Shown here: one piece after another, positions 1 through 6,239 of the stretch | Layout: the number at the start of each line of letters is the position of its first letter | Numbering within the stretch: the first letter of the stretch is position 1 | Assembly: GCA_028822745.1 (NCBI GenBank) | Contig: JAPKCZ010000129.1 | Coordinates: 1-6,239, forward strand | Length of the DNA: 6,239 nucleotides | From: Kiritimatiellia bacterium | Lineage (GTDB): Bacteria; Verrucomicrobiota; Kiritimatiellia; UBA8416; JAIOPI01 | Reading direction: 5' to 3' | Translations under genes and position numbers: made by a program | The notes under the pieces: model-generated | What the model saw: the letters and a program-made list of their open reading frames with translations, nothing else | Told to the model about the DNA's origin: nothing | Databases searched by the model: none

Positions 1-20
1 CGGGCACCTCGCCTTTTTTT
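1..20 (+). terminator. 3' half of a probable intrinsic terminator of an upstream gene (cut by window edge)
   Basis: The window opens with a GC-rich 13-base segment, cgggcacctcgcc, followed directly by seven T residues (14-20). This is what the descending arm and U-tract of a rho-independent terminator look like on the + strand. The matching ascending arm would lie just left of base 1 and cannot be seen, so the call is inference. A partial complement also exists to the right (gtgcccg at 37-43 pairs with 1-7), so the segment could instead form a different hairpin with the T-tract in its loop. Confidence 0.4.
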
Positions 21-314
21 GCCCAATGAGGCTTCTGTGCCCGTTCGGATGCACTGTTGGGGGCCATTTCCCCACTCGTGCCTCGCTCGAGAAAAGGCCC
101 CGCAGCAGAGAACGATCCTCTTGCAGCTTGCCGCAACGCAGGCCTGTCAATTCACGCCTCTAAATTTGCCCTGTCTCACGTATTGCAATCTTTACTGGAG
201 TAGGCAATGATCACCGGATGCTCTCGTTCGGTCCTTATTTGTGAACGAGCGAGCGCGATGCCGTTTTTGAAATTTGTTAACATACGGGTCGAAAGATTCG
301 AGAAAGGTCATGAC
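21..314 (+). other. Non-coding leader upstream of the transporter operon
   Basis: I find no supportable gene here. Short reading frames on both strands lack family resemblance, and the long minus-strand frame beginning inside the first gene is its antisense shadow. The region holds several short inverted repeats: tgggg/cccca at 58-62 and 70-74, ggggcc/ggcccc at 60-65 and 96-101 (mutually exclusive with the first), ctcgttc/gaacgag at 223-229 and 243-249, and tcgaa/ttcga at 289-293 and 297-301 just before the ribosome-binding site. No well-spaced -35/-10 pair stands out. The operon's promoter is presumably here, but I cannot place it. Confidence 0.55.
303..307 (+). promoter_or_regulatory. Ribosome-binding site supporting the ATG at 315
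   Basis: An AAAGG core (in agaaagg, 301-307) sits 7 bases before the ATG at 315, a normal Shine-Dalgarno distance. It helps decide the start of the substrate-binding lipoprotein because the reading frame is open further upstream. A competing GGAG (197-200) sits 6 bases before an in-frame ATG at 207. The 315 start is preferred because the signal peptide begins exactly there. Confidence 0.55.
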
Positions 315-1346
315 ATGCTTCGGAACATTCGCTGGGCTATGGTGTTGGTCGCTGGTTTCTATTTGGTTGGTTGCGGTAAGGATAAATCGTCCGGCGGTGC
401 AACAGATGGGCAGCCTAAAAAGCCGAAAATCGCCTATGTGACCAATGGTGTGGCGCCGTTCTGGACCATCGCCGAAGCAGGTGCAAAAGAAGGTGGCAAG
501 GAATTTGACGCCGATGTTGAAGTGCTGATGCCTGCCGAAGGCATTGGCCATCAGAAGCAAATGATCGAAGATCTGTTGACCCGCGGCATCGACGGTATTG
601 CCGTGAGCCCAATCGACCCTGCCAATCAGATCGACTTGCTGGACAAGGCCGCCGACATGGTGCCATTGCTCACACATGACTCCGATGCACCTGATTCGAA
701 GCGCCTCGTTTACATAGGCATGGACAACTATGATGCCGGTCGCATGGCGGGTAAACTCGTCAAGGAAGCCATTCCGGAGGGCGGCAAGGTTGTTATTCTG
801 GTCGGACGTCTTGAACAGGACAACGCAAAACGCCGTCGTCAGGGTGTCATTGACGAACTTTTGGACCGCGACAGCGATTCCTCGCGCTACGATCCCCCCG
901 GCAAGGTTTTGGGCGAAGGTGGCAAGTATGAGGTGCTCGAAACGTTGACCGATCAGTTCGATCGCGCCAAAGCGAAAGCCAATGCAGAGGATGCCATTTC
1001 GAAATATCAGGACCTTGGTTGCATGGTTGGTCTCTTCGAATACAATCCGCCGTTGATCATCGAAGCGCTTCGCCTTGCCGGAAAGCACGGCCAAATCAAA
1101 GTGGTCGCATTCGACGAAAACGCAACGACGCTGCAGGCCATCATCGATGGCGAATGCCAGGGCACGATTGCTCAGGATCCTTTCATGTACGGCAAAAAAT
1201 CAGTTGAAGTCCTCGCGGCGCTGCATCGCGGAAACACGGATCTTATTCCGGAAAACAAATTCATCGATATTCCTGCGCAGCGTATCGTTAAGGACAACGT
1301 GGAAGAATTCTGGATCACCTTGAAGACGCGCTTAGGCGAAATTTAA
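315..1346 (+). CDS. Sugar ABC transporter substrate-binding lipoprotein (RbsB-like, periplasmic-binding-protein type 1 fold)
   Basis: This 343-residue protein should bind a sugar or related ligand outside the cytoplasmic membrane and hand it to the permease. Residues 2-19 form a lipoprotein signal: two early arginines (3 and 6), a hydrophobic core, then the lipobox L-V-G-C with Cys20 as lipidation site, followed by a short Lys/Ser/Gly linker. The mature part follows the ribose-binding-protein family: TNGVAPFW at 43-50 in the first ligand loop, HDSDAPDS at 121-128, GMDNYDAGR at 135-143, VAFDEN at 264-269 and GTIAQDPF at 283-290. Compared with E. coli RbsB there appears to be an extra loop around residues 185-206. 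The frame stays open back to an ATG at 207, but that start would put 36 residues, some charged, before the signal and hide the lipobox. The ATPase gene follows after 18 bases. The family is sure; the ligand is unknown. Confidence 0.93.
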   Translation: MLRNIRWAMVLVAGFYLVGCGKDKSSGGATDGQPKKPKIAYVTNGVAPFWTIAEAGAKEGGKEFDADVEVLMPAEGIGHQKQMIEDLLTRGIDGIAVSPIDPANQIDLLDKAADMVPLLTHDSDAPDSKRLVYIGMDNYDAGRMAGKLVKEAIPEGGKVVILVGRLEQDNAKRRRQGVIDELLDRDSDSSRYDPPGKVLGEGGKYEVLETLTDQFDRAKAKANAEDAISKYQDLGCMVGLFEYNPPLIIEALRLAGKHGQIKVVAFDENATTLQAIIDGECQGTIAQDPFMYGKKSVEVLAALHRGNTDLIPENKFIDIPAQRIVKDNVEEFWITLKTRLGEI

Positions 1347-1364
1347 GAGGATCCTCAAGCCGAC

Positions 1365-2867
1365 ATGACGGATACGGATTCATCGCCTTTGCTGGAGGTG
1401 CGCCAGGTTTGCAAAAGCTTTCCGGGCGTGCGCGCACTCCACAATGTGGATTTGCAGATCTCGGCCGGCGAAGTACTGGCCGTTGTGGGCGAGAATGGCG
1501 CCGGTAAAAGCACGCTAATGAAGATCCTTGCCGGTGTGCAGGGGTTTGAAACGGGGGATATCTGCGTTGACGGCCGTTCTGCCAACATCGGGAACGTACA
1601 TGATGCCCTGAGTTTGGGCATCGCGCTGATTCATCAGGAGCTCAATCTGGCCGAAAACCTTTCTGTGGGTGCCAATATCTTTCTGGGGCGTGAGCCACGC
1701 AAAAAGGGGCTCATCGATCACACCAAGATTCATGAAGATGCTGGCGCGTTTCTAAAGATGGTCGGGCTGAAGGTTAACCCCGCCACGCTGGTCGGTGATT
1801 TGACGCTGGGGCGCCAGCAAATGGTCGAAATCGCCAAAGCCCTGTCCATCAACGCACGCGTCCTGATCATGGATGAACCGACATCGAGTCTCTCGACAGG
1901 GGAGTCGCTGGCCCTGTTTGCGGTGATTCGCGATCTGCGCGAACGTGGGGTATCGATTATCTATATTTCACACCGCTTGGGCGAAGTGCGTGACTTGTCC
2001 GACCGTGTGTTGGTGCTGCGCGATGGCGAGAATGCTGGTGAATTGGCGCGCGTTGATGTGACCCATAGCGCGATGGTCAGTCTGATGGTCGGGCGCAACG
2101 TAGAACAGTATTACGATCATAAACCATTGACGCCGGGTGAGCGTGTCTTTGACGTCGCCAAACTTCGCACGCCGGCACATCCGAAACACGAGGTCAGCTT
2201 TACGTTACGTGCGGGCGAGATTGTGGGGCTGGCCGGGTTGGTCGGTGCCGGCCGAACGGAGATGTTGCAGACCGTCTTTGGCGTCACGCCCGCACTGGGC
2301 GGCAACGTCCGAATCGGTGACGCCGTGCATGTGTTTAAATCGGCACGCGGTGCCATCCATGCCGGCTTGGCTCTGGTGCCGGAAGATCGCAAGGGGCAGG
2401 GGCTCATTCTGGAGATGCCTGTTCGTGAAAATTTATCGCTGGCCAGCTTACGTCGCGATCAACGCAACGGGTTTCGTGACGCCGCCAAGGAAAAGGAAAT
2501 TTCCGCGGAGATGATTGGCGCAATGCGTATAAAGACGCCGAATGATCGCCAAGTCGCCAAGGTGCTCTCGGGCGGAAACCAACAAAAAATTGTGTTGGGA
2601 AAATGGTTGACGATGGCGCCGAAGGTTTTGTTGTTGGATGAGCCTACGCGCGGCATCGACGTCCGGGCCAAGGAAGAAATTTACGGACTGATGGAAGAGC
2701 TGGCCGGGCGTGGCGTCGCGATTCTTTTTGTATCCAGTGAAATGGAAGAAGTGTTGAGTATGAGCGATCGTGTGCTCGTTATGCACGAGGGGCGTATCAC
2801 TGGGGAATTGGCACGCGAGGATCTGTCGGAAGAGGCCGTGATGCAGCTAGCAACCGGCGCTGTGTAG
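1365..2867 (+). CDS. Sugar ABC transporter tandem ATP-binding protein (RbsA/MglA family)
   Basis: This 500-residue cytoplasmic ATPase has two fused nucleotide-binding domains and the usual length for RbsA/MglA/XylG proteins. Domain 1 (about 9-245) has Walker A GENGAGKST at 42-50, Q-loop Gln91 in HQELNL, a variant signature LTLGRQQ at 146-152, Walker B VLIMDEPTSSLS at 166-177 and switch His203 in ISHRL. Domain 2 (about 258-500) has a degenerate Walker A, GLVGAGRTE at 291-299, lacking the catalytic lysine. It keeps a good signature, LSGGNQQK at 401-408, and Walker B LLLDEPTRGID at 422-432, with serine in place of the switch histidine (VSSEM, 456-460). Loss of these residues in domain 2 is normal for this family. 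The protein powers import through the permease encoded next. The ATG at 1365 is preceded by GAGG (1347-1350) with a rather long gap of 14 bases. The substrate cannot be read from the ATPase. Confidence 0.95.
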   Translation: MTDTDSSPLLEVRQVCKSFPGVRALHNVDLQISAGEVLAVVGENGAGKSTLMKILAGVQGFETGDICVDGRSANIGNVHDALSLGIALIHQELNLAENLSVGANIFLGREPRKKGLIDHTKIHEDAGAFLKMVGLKVNPATLVGDLTLGRQQMVEIAKALSINARVLIMDEPTSSLSTGESLALFAVIRDLRERGVSIIYISHRLGEVRDLSDRVLVLRDGENAGELARVDVTHSAMVSLMVGRNVEQYYDHKPLTPGERVFDVAKLRTPAHPKHEVSFTLRAGEIVGLAGLVGAGRTEMLQTVFGVTPALGGNVRIGDAVHVFKSARGAIHAGLALVPEDRKGQGLILEMPVRENLSLASLRRDQRNGFRDAAKEKEISAEMIGAMRIKTPNDRQVAKVLSGGNQQKIVLGKWLTMAPKVLLLDEPTRGIDVRAKEEIYGLMEELAGRGVAILFVSSEMEEVLSMSDRVLVMHEGRITGELAREDLSEEAVMQLATGAV

Positions 2868-2940
2868 ATCTTGGGTGGCCTTGGGAATTTGAAAATTGAT
2901 GATAATTGAACCTGGCATGGTTGAGGAATAGAGAGCAGAC

Positions 2941-3924
2941 ATGAAGAAAATTCTGGGTATTCTCGGGCTGTTGATTGGGATATGCATTTTAACGGCGCTT
3001 TTCAGCGACCGTTTCCTGACGGGCTATAATCTCGAAAACCTGATTCGGCGCACATCGCTTTTTGGCATCATCAGCATCGGCGCTGCTTTCGTGATTATCA
3101 CGAGTGGTATCGATCTATCCATTGGTTCCGTCATCTGTCTTATCGGTTGCATGTTGCCCTGGCTGCTGATTGAGCATGGGTGGTCGCCGTGGGCCGCCAT
3201 TCCCACGCTTATTGTCTTATCCGTTGGGATTGGGCTTTTTCACGGCCTGTTGATCACGAAGTTGAAGATGCAACCCTTTGTGGTGACGCTCTGTGGGCTC
3301 TTAATGTACCGCGGTTTTTCGCGCGGATTTACAGGGGACCAATCTCAGGGCTTTGGGCAGGAGTATCGGGGCTTGCGCAGCTTGGCCAATGGTCAAATTC
3401 CGATCACCGATAGCTTTTCCCTGCCGATGCCGTGTCTGATTCTTGTGGTTCTGGCGATCCTTGCTGCCATTTTTTTGAACCACACCATTTATGGGCGTTA
3501 CCTTCTCGCGCTTGGTAATAATGAAGAAGCCGCAAAGTATAGTGGCATCAATACGGATCTCATGATCCTGGTGTCTTACGTGATTTGCGCGGTGTTGTCC
3601 GGTCTGGGTGGTATCCTTTTCGTGTTGGATATTAACTCTGCGCAGCCCGTTGATTTCGGGAATTTTTATGAACTGTACGCCATCGCCGCGGCCGTGTTGG
3701 GCGGGTGTTCCTTGCGTGGTGGCAGTGGCACCATTATTGGCGTTCTGATTGGGGCAGCGGTGATGCAGGTCTTGCGCAACGCCATTACGCTTGTTCCGCA
3801 AGTGCCCAACAATATTGAGTTCGCGGTCATCGGCGCCGTCATTCTGGTCGGCGTTGCTGTGGATGAAGTGTTTAAGCGCGTGGCATCACAACGTCGCGCG
3901 ACACGCCAACTTGAGGCGAACTAA
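2941..3924 (+). CDS. Sugar ABC transporter permease (RbsC/MglC/XylH family, BPD_transp_2)
   Basis: This 327-residue integral membrane protein should form the channel of the importer, probably as a homodimer. About ten hydrophobic segments can be seen, roughly at 4-21, 40-55, 60-77, 84-105, 112-125, 160-180, 205-228, 238-256, 264-280 and 291-309. Family hallmarks are SGIDLSIGS at 55-63, the stretch KLKMQPFVVTL at 107-117, and GRYLLALGNNEEAAKYSGI at 185-203. The last is the conserved cytoplasmic loop that docks on the ATPase in this family. Length is normal (E. coli RbsC has 321 residues). The start is the ATG at 2941, with GAGGAA at 2923-2928 upstream. The gene lies 73 bases after the ATPase stop with no terminator-like hairpin between them, so co-transcription is likely. 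It ends in a charged, Arg-rich tail. Confidence 0.95.
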   Translation: MKKILGILGLLIGICILTALFSDRFLTGYNLENLIRRTSLFGIISIGAAFVIITSGIDLSIGSVICLIGCMLPWLLIEHGWSPWAAIPTLIVLSVGIGLFHGLLITKLKMQPFVVTLCGLLMYRGFSRGFTGDQSQGFGQEYRGLRSLANGQIPITDSFSLPMPCLILVVLAILAAIFLNHTIYGRYLLALGNNEEAAKYSGINTDLMILVSYVICAVLSGLGGILFVLDINSAQPVDFGNFYELYAIAAAVLGGCSLRGGSGTIIGVLIGAAVMQVLRNAITLVPQVPNNIEFAVIGAVILVGVAVDEVFKRVASQRRATRQLEAN

Positions 3925-4057
3925 TCGGAAAAGTAGACCGTCCTCACACGTGGTGCTTCGTCAGCAAGCAGGTCTTGCCCTGTCTTGGATCAGCGTCGTC
4001 ACTTTCCGAGCTGCCTCCCGTTATAGGTTATTGGCGTAACGATCTACCGACCCTACA

Positions 4058-4099
4058 AGACAATCTCCGCTCGAAGCGAGGTACGAGCGGAGATTGTCT
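4058..4099. repeat. Perfect 16-bp inverted repeat with 10-base loop (hairpin)
   Basis: The arm agacaatctccgctcg (4058-4073) is the exact reverse complement of 4084-4099, around loop 4074-4083. An alternative shorter stem, ctcg/cgag (4070-4073 with 4077-4080), lies at the tip, and a small gtct-gaa-agac hairpin overlaps the right end (4096-4106). The repeat starts 134 bases after the permease stop. No T-tract follows on either strand, so it is not a classical intrinsic terminator, though a strong stem this size can still stop transcription or protect the 3' end of the operon mRNA. It could also be one copy of a dispersed palindromic repeat. The structure is certain; the role is not. Confidence 0.9.
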
Positions 4100-4279
4100 G
4101 AAAGACGAGCAGAACTCTCGCCTCCCACCATCGGAGTGACAACCTATTGCCGGACGGGACCCGGAAAACATATTTCCCCGTTCTAACCACCGATGCCACA
4201 GAAGATCCAAAAAACACACACCTTTTATCTCTTTTGCACTGGACGGCATCGCGAGAACATCCATAGCATATAAGTGTGT

Positions 4280-4289
4280 ATACATGTAT
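4280..4289. promoter_or_regulatory. AT-rich palindrome upstream of the cytochrome gene (possible operator)
   Basis: The ten bases atacatgtat form a perfect palindrome, overlapped on the left by the 8-base palindrome tgtataca (4277-4284). They lie 29 bases before the GTG start, where an operator or a promoter's downstream edge could sit. AT-rich DNA gives short palindromes by chance, so this is only a candidate. Confidence 0.2.
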
Positions 4290-4309
4290 TTATTGCTATT
4301 TTTCAATAC

Positions 4310-4313
4310 GGAG
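4310..4313 (+). promoter_or_regulatory. Ribosome-binding site for the GTG start at 4319
   Basis: GGAG is followed by five bases (ctcaa) and then GTG at 4319. The spacing is slightly short but usable. It favours the GTG over the later in-frame ATG at 4370, whose own upstream match (AAGG, 4352-4355) is 14 bases away. Confidence 0.5.
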
Positions 4314-4318
4314 CTCAA

Positions 4319-6239
4319 GTGAACGGATTTTTGACTAATTGTGCGCCCCCGAAGGTGGTCGCCCGTAGGATGGTATTGCTGGGCATTGCTTTCGGCGGTC
4401 TAAATTTGGCTTTTGCTGAAGACGCGCCGAATTACAATTTTGATATTCGACCGATTCTCTCACAAAACTGCTTTTCGTGCCATGGCCCCGACGAGGAAGG
4501 TCGTAAAGCCCACCTCCGTCTGGACAACTACGCTGGCGCCACGGCTGTTCGCAAAGGGCATCAGGCCATCAATCCGGCCAAGCTTGCGGATAGCGAACTG
4601 ATTGCACGCATTACGACGACGGACCCCGACGAGCAGATGCCCCCGCCGGAGTCACATCGATCGCTGACGCAAAATCAGATCACACTGTTGACGCGCTGGG
4701 TGAAAAGCGGTGCGGAATACCGCGATCACTGGGCCTTTTTGGCCGCAGACAAAGGGCCTCTGCCCAAGGTGCCTTCCGCTCATCGTGCGCGGGCCAAAAA
4801 TCCGATTGATCATTTCATTTTCGCCCGAGCCAGTCAGTCAGGGCTGTCTCCCATGCCGCACGCTCAGAAGCACGAGTTGATGCGACGCGTGACCTTTGAT
4901 CTCACGGGTCTGCCGCCGACGCTGGCTGAACTGGATGCCTTTCTGAGCGACACGTCGCCCGAGGCATACGAAAAGGTTGTGGATCGCCTGTTTGCGTCTG
5001 AGCAATACGGCGAACGCATGACGCTGGCATGGATGGACGCGGCACGTTATGGGGACAGCAGTGTCATGCATGCTGATGGTCCGCGCACAATGTGGCCCTG
5101 GCGCGATTGGGTGATCAACGCTTACAACAGCAACATGCCTTTTGATCAGTTCACGGTGGAACAACTCGGCGGCGACCTGATTCCTGACGCCACGCTGCTG
5201 CAGAAATTGGCCACGGGTTTCAATCGTAACAACGCCAGCTCGGACGAGGGTGGGGCATTCCCAGAGGAACTGCGTGTTGAGTATGTTGTCGATCGCGTGA
5301 AAACCACGGCCAACGTCTGGCTTGGTCTCTCCATGGAGTGCGGTCAGTGTCATGATCACAAATACGACCCCATTAGCAACAAAGAGTACTATGAGTTTTT
5401 TGCCTACTTTAACAACAACGCCGACCCGGGCATGCAGTCTCGACGCCGAAATGAAAAACCGATCATCACGATTCCTAATCCGATGGGTGGGCAGGAAATA
5501 GAGGCCCTCGTTAAGGAGCGAGAACGCATTGAGGCCGCGCGTCATGCTCGTGTGACGGAGCTCGCCGATCTGATTGCCGGCTGGATCGCCAAACAGGAGG
5601 CGAACGTGGCGAGCGGCGAGTATGTTGTGGTCACGCCTGCGGGTGTGCGTCACCAGATCAATCTTGATGAAGACGGCGGCACGGACTTTTTGGATCAGGC
5701 CAGCGGCGAGATCGGGGAGCGCCACGGGTCGTACGCCAAAGCCGATCGGCGGGCCGGTCACGGGTTACTATTTCGAGGCGGCGCGGACGTTACCTTTAAG
5801 AATGTCGGCTCGTTCGCCGAATTCGACGCGCCGTTCAGTTATGGCGCGTGGTTCAAAACGCGGAACGATTTCACCGGTGCTCTTTTTGCGCGAATGGACA
5901 TAAAGAACAACTACCGCGGCTTTGATGTCTGGCTGGAACGTGGCAAGATTGGCACGCACTTGATTCATTCATGGCCAAACAATGCAATCAAAGTCATGAC
6001 TGAAACAACTGTGCCGAGCGATGTTTGGCAGCACGTCGGTGTGACCTATGATGGATCAGGTAAGGCCGCCGGTGTTTTCATTTATCTGAACGGCAAACTT
6101 CAGAAAAAGGCGAAGCCGGCGCATGATGGCCTTTCGGACAGCATCAAAACGGACATGCCGTTTCTGGTCGGTGGTCGCAATAATGAGACCAAGTTCAAAG
6201 GTGCTATCGATGACGTGTGGATCTATGAGCGCGTCTTGA
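4319..6239 (+). CDS. Planctomycete cytochrome c protein: PSC1 cytochrome c + DUF1549 + LamG-like domain, 3' end beyond the window
   Basis: This exported multidomain protein is open at the right edge, with 640 codons visible. The GTG start gives an N-terminus with Lys12, Arg16 and Arg17 before a hydrophobic core (18-33) and a likely signal-peptidase site after A-F-A (31-33). Starting at the ATG at 4370 would remove those positive charges. Residues about 40-135 match the PSC1 (PF07635) cytochrome c domain: the heme motif CFSCH at 51-55 and MPP at 107-109, whose Met may be the distal ligand. Residues about 160-369 match DUF1549 (PSCyt2), with LTGLPPT at 195-201, RYGDS at 243-247, DEGG at 309-312 and a second heme-type motif CGQCHDHKYDP at 341-351. 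A charged helical stretch (about 392-420) follows. Residues about 480-640 form a LamG/concanavalin-like domain, with WQHVGVTYDG and a closing IDDVWIYERVL. Relatives usually end in a DUF1553 domain, expected beyond the window. Role is inferred: extracytoplasmic redox and/or polysaccharide binding; the biochemistry of this family is largely unknown. Confidence 0.93.
   Translation, partial: MNGFLTNCAPPKVVARRMVLLGIAFGGLNLAFAEDAPNYNFDIRPILSQNCFSCHGPDEEGRKAHLRLDNYAGATAVRKGHQAINPAKLADSELIARITTTDPDEQMPPPESHRSLTQNQITLLTRWVKSGAEYRDHWAFLAADKGPLPKVPSAHRARAKNPIDHFIFARASQSGLSPMPHAQKHELMRRVTFDLTGLPPTLAELDAFLSDTSPEAYEKVVDRLFASEQYGERMTLAWMDAARYGDSSVMHADGPRTMWPWRDWVINAYNSNMPFDQFTVEQLGGDLIPDATLLQKLATGFNRNNASSDEGGAFPEELRVEYVVDRVKTTANVWLGLSMECGQCHDHKYDPISNKEYYEFFAYFNNNADPGMQSRRRNEKPIITIPNPMGGQEIEALVKERERIEAARHARVTELADLIAGWIAKQEANVASGEYVVVTPAGVRHQINLDEDGGTDFLDQASGEIGERHGSYAKADRRAGHGLLFRGGADVTFKNVGSFAEFDAPFSYGAWFKTRNDFTGALFARMDIKNNYRGFDVWLERGKIGTHLIHSWPNNAIKVMTETTVPSDVWQHVGVTYDGSGKAAGVFIYLNGKLQKKAKPAHDGLSDSIKTDMPFLVGGRNNETKFKGAIDDVWIYERVL

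Larger units (their letters stand above)
3925..4318. other. Intergenic region between transporter operon and cytochrome gene
   Basis: No gene is supported in these roughly 390 bases. A 96-codon minus-strand frame covers much of it but has no recognisable domain and reads through the hairpin, so it is probably spurious. The region holds a perfect 16-bp inverted repeat (4058-4099). Weaker outer repeats flank it: ataggtt at 4023-4029 against aacctat at 4141-4147, and gcctccc repeated directly at 4013-4019 and 4120-4126. From about 4195 it becomes AT-rich, as expected for a promoter region. A weak sigma70-like pair, TGGACG (4240-4245) and TAGCAT (4264-4269) with an 18-base spacer, is possible but unconvincing. 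Confidence 0.6.

Noticed and set aside
207..314. N-terminal extension of the binding lipoprotein from the ATG at 207
   Set aside because: It would place 36 residues before an otherwise textbook lipoprotein signal peptide. The ATG at 315 has its own ribosome-binding site at a good distance.
192..1094. 300-codon minus-strand open frame opposite the binding lipoprotein
   Set aside because: It lies almost wholly antisense to a well-supported gene, has no recognisable domain, and is explained by codon bias of the + strand gene.
2868..2940. Possible terminator or promoter between ATPase and permease
   Set aside because: The 73-base gap has no stable hairpin or T-tract and no well-spaced promoter boxes. 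Continuous transcription through the operon is the simpler reading.
4028..4318. 96-codon minus-strand frame in the intergenic region
   Set aside because: It reads through the perfect inverted repeat, has low-complexity Arg/Ser-rich content in that part, and has no family resemblance. It may be a spurious frame over a repeat element.
3925..4318. tRNA, small RNA gene, CRISPR array or insertion sequence in the intergenic region
   Set aside because: There is no cloverleaf with a T-loop GTTCRA motif, no regularly spaced repeats, and no transposase fragment. Only the single hairpin and weak flanking repeats can be seen.
4370..4372. ATG at 4370 as start of the cytochrome protein
   Set aside because: It would delete the positively charged segment before the hydrophobic signal core, and its Shine-Dalgarno match is weaker and further away than that of the GTG at 4319. 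It is not fully excluded.
4319..4390. Twin-arginine (Tat) export signal in the cytochrome protein
   Set aside because: Arg16-Arg17 precede the hydrophobic core, but the surrounding residues (A-R-R-M-V-L) do not fit the usual S/T-R-R-x-F-L-K pattern, and c-type heme proteins normally go through Sec.
4838..5761. 307-codon minus-strand open frame opposite the cytochrome protein
   Set aside because: The + strand here encodes clear DUF1549 motifs including CGQCHDHKYDP. The antisense frame shows no domain and is a shadow.

Overview
The window carries a three-gene sugar-type ABC importer of the ribose/galactose/xylose family, followed after about 390 non-coding bases by the start of a large multidomain 'planctomycete cytochrome c' protein that runs off the right edge. 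Everything confidently coding is on the + strand. The cytochrome protein has the order secretion signal, PSC1-type cytochrome c domain, DUF1549 (PSCyt2), LamG-like domain. That family is greatly expanded in Planctomycetota and also occurs in Verrucomicrobiota and Lentisphaerota, so the source is probably a PVC-superphylum bacterium. The sequence alone does not decide which phylum. Base composition is moderately GC-rich by eye, and most genes have recognisable Shine-Dalgarno sequences.

Layout. Bases 1-20 look like the 3' arm and T-tract of a terminator belonging to a gene left of the window. Bases 21-314 form a leader with several short inverted repeats and no convincing gene. A substrate-binding lipoprotein (315-1346), a tandem-domain ATPase (1365-2867) and a 10-helix-type permease (2941-3924) follow in order, spaced 18 and 73 bases apart, and look like one operon. 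The intergenic region 3925-4318 holds a perfect 16-bp inverted repeat (4058-4099) and an AT-rich stretch with overlapping palindromes just before the next gene. The cytochrome protein starts at a GTG at 4319 and is still open at 6239.

How the genes work together. The lipoprotein should capture a sugar or related small polyol outside the cytoplasmic membrane and deliver it to a permease dimer. The two-domain ATPase powers import. The set is complete for this transporter class, but no kinase, isomerase or regulator is present, so the substrate cannot be named. The cytochrome protein lies beyond a long gap with its own start signals and is probably a separate transcription unit. Members of its family often sit beside DUF1501 proteins, but that position lies outside the window.

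I see no clearly new biological system here. The best items for a second look are the perfect hairpin at 4058-4099, which may be a dispersed repeat or a terminator without a U-tract, the structured leader with two competing in-frame starts for the lipoprotein, and the palindromic AT-rich block before the cytochrome gene.
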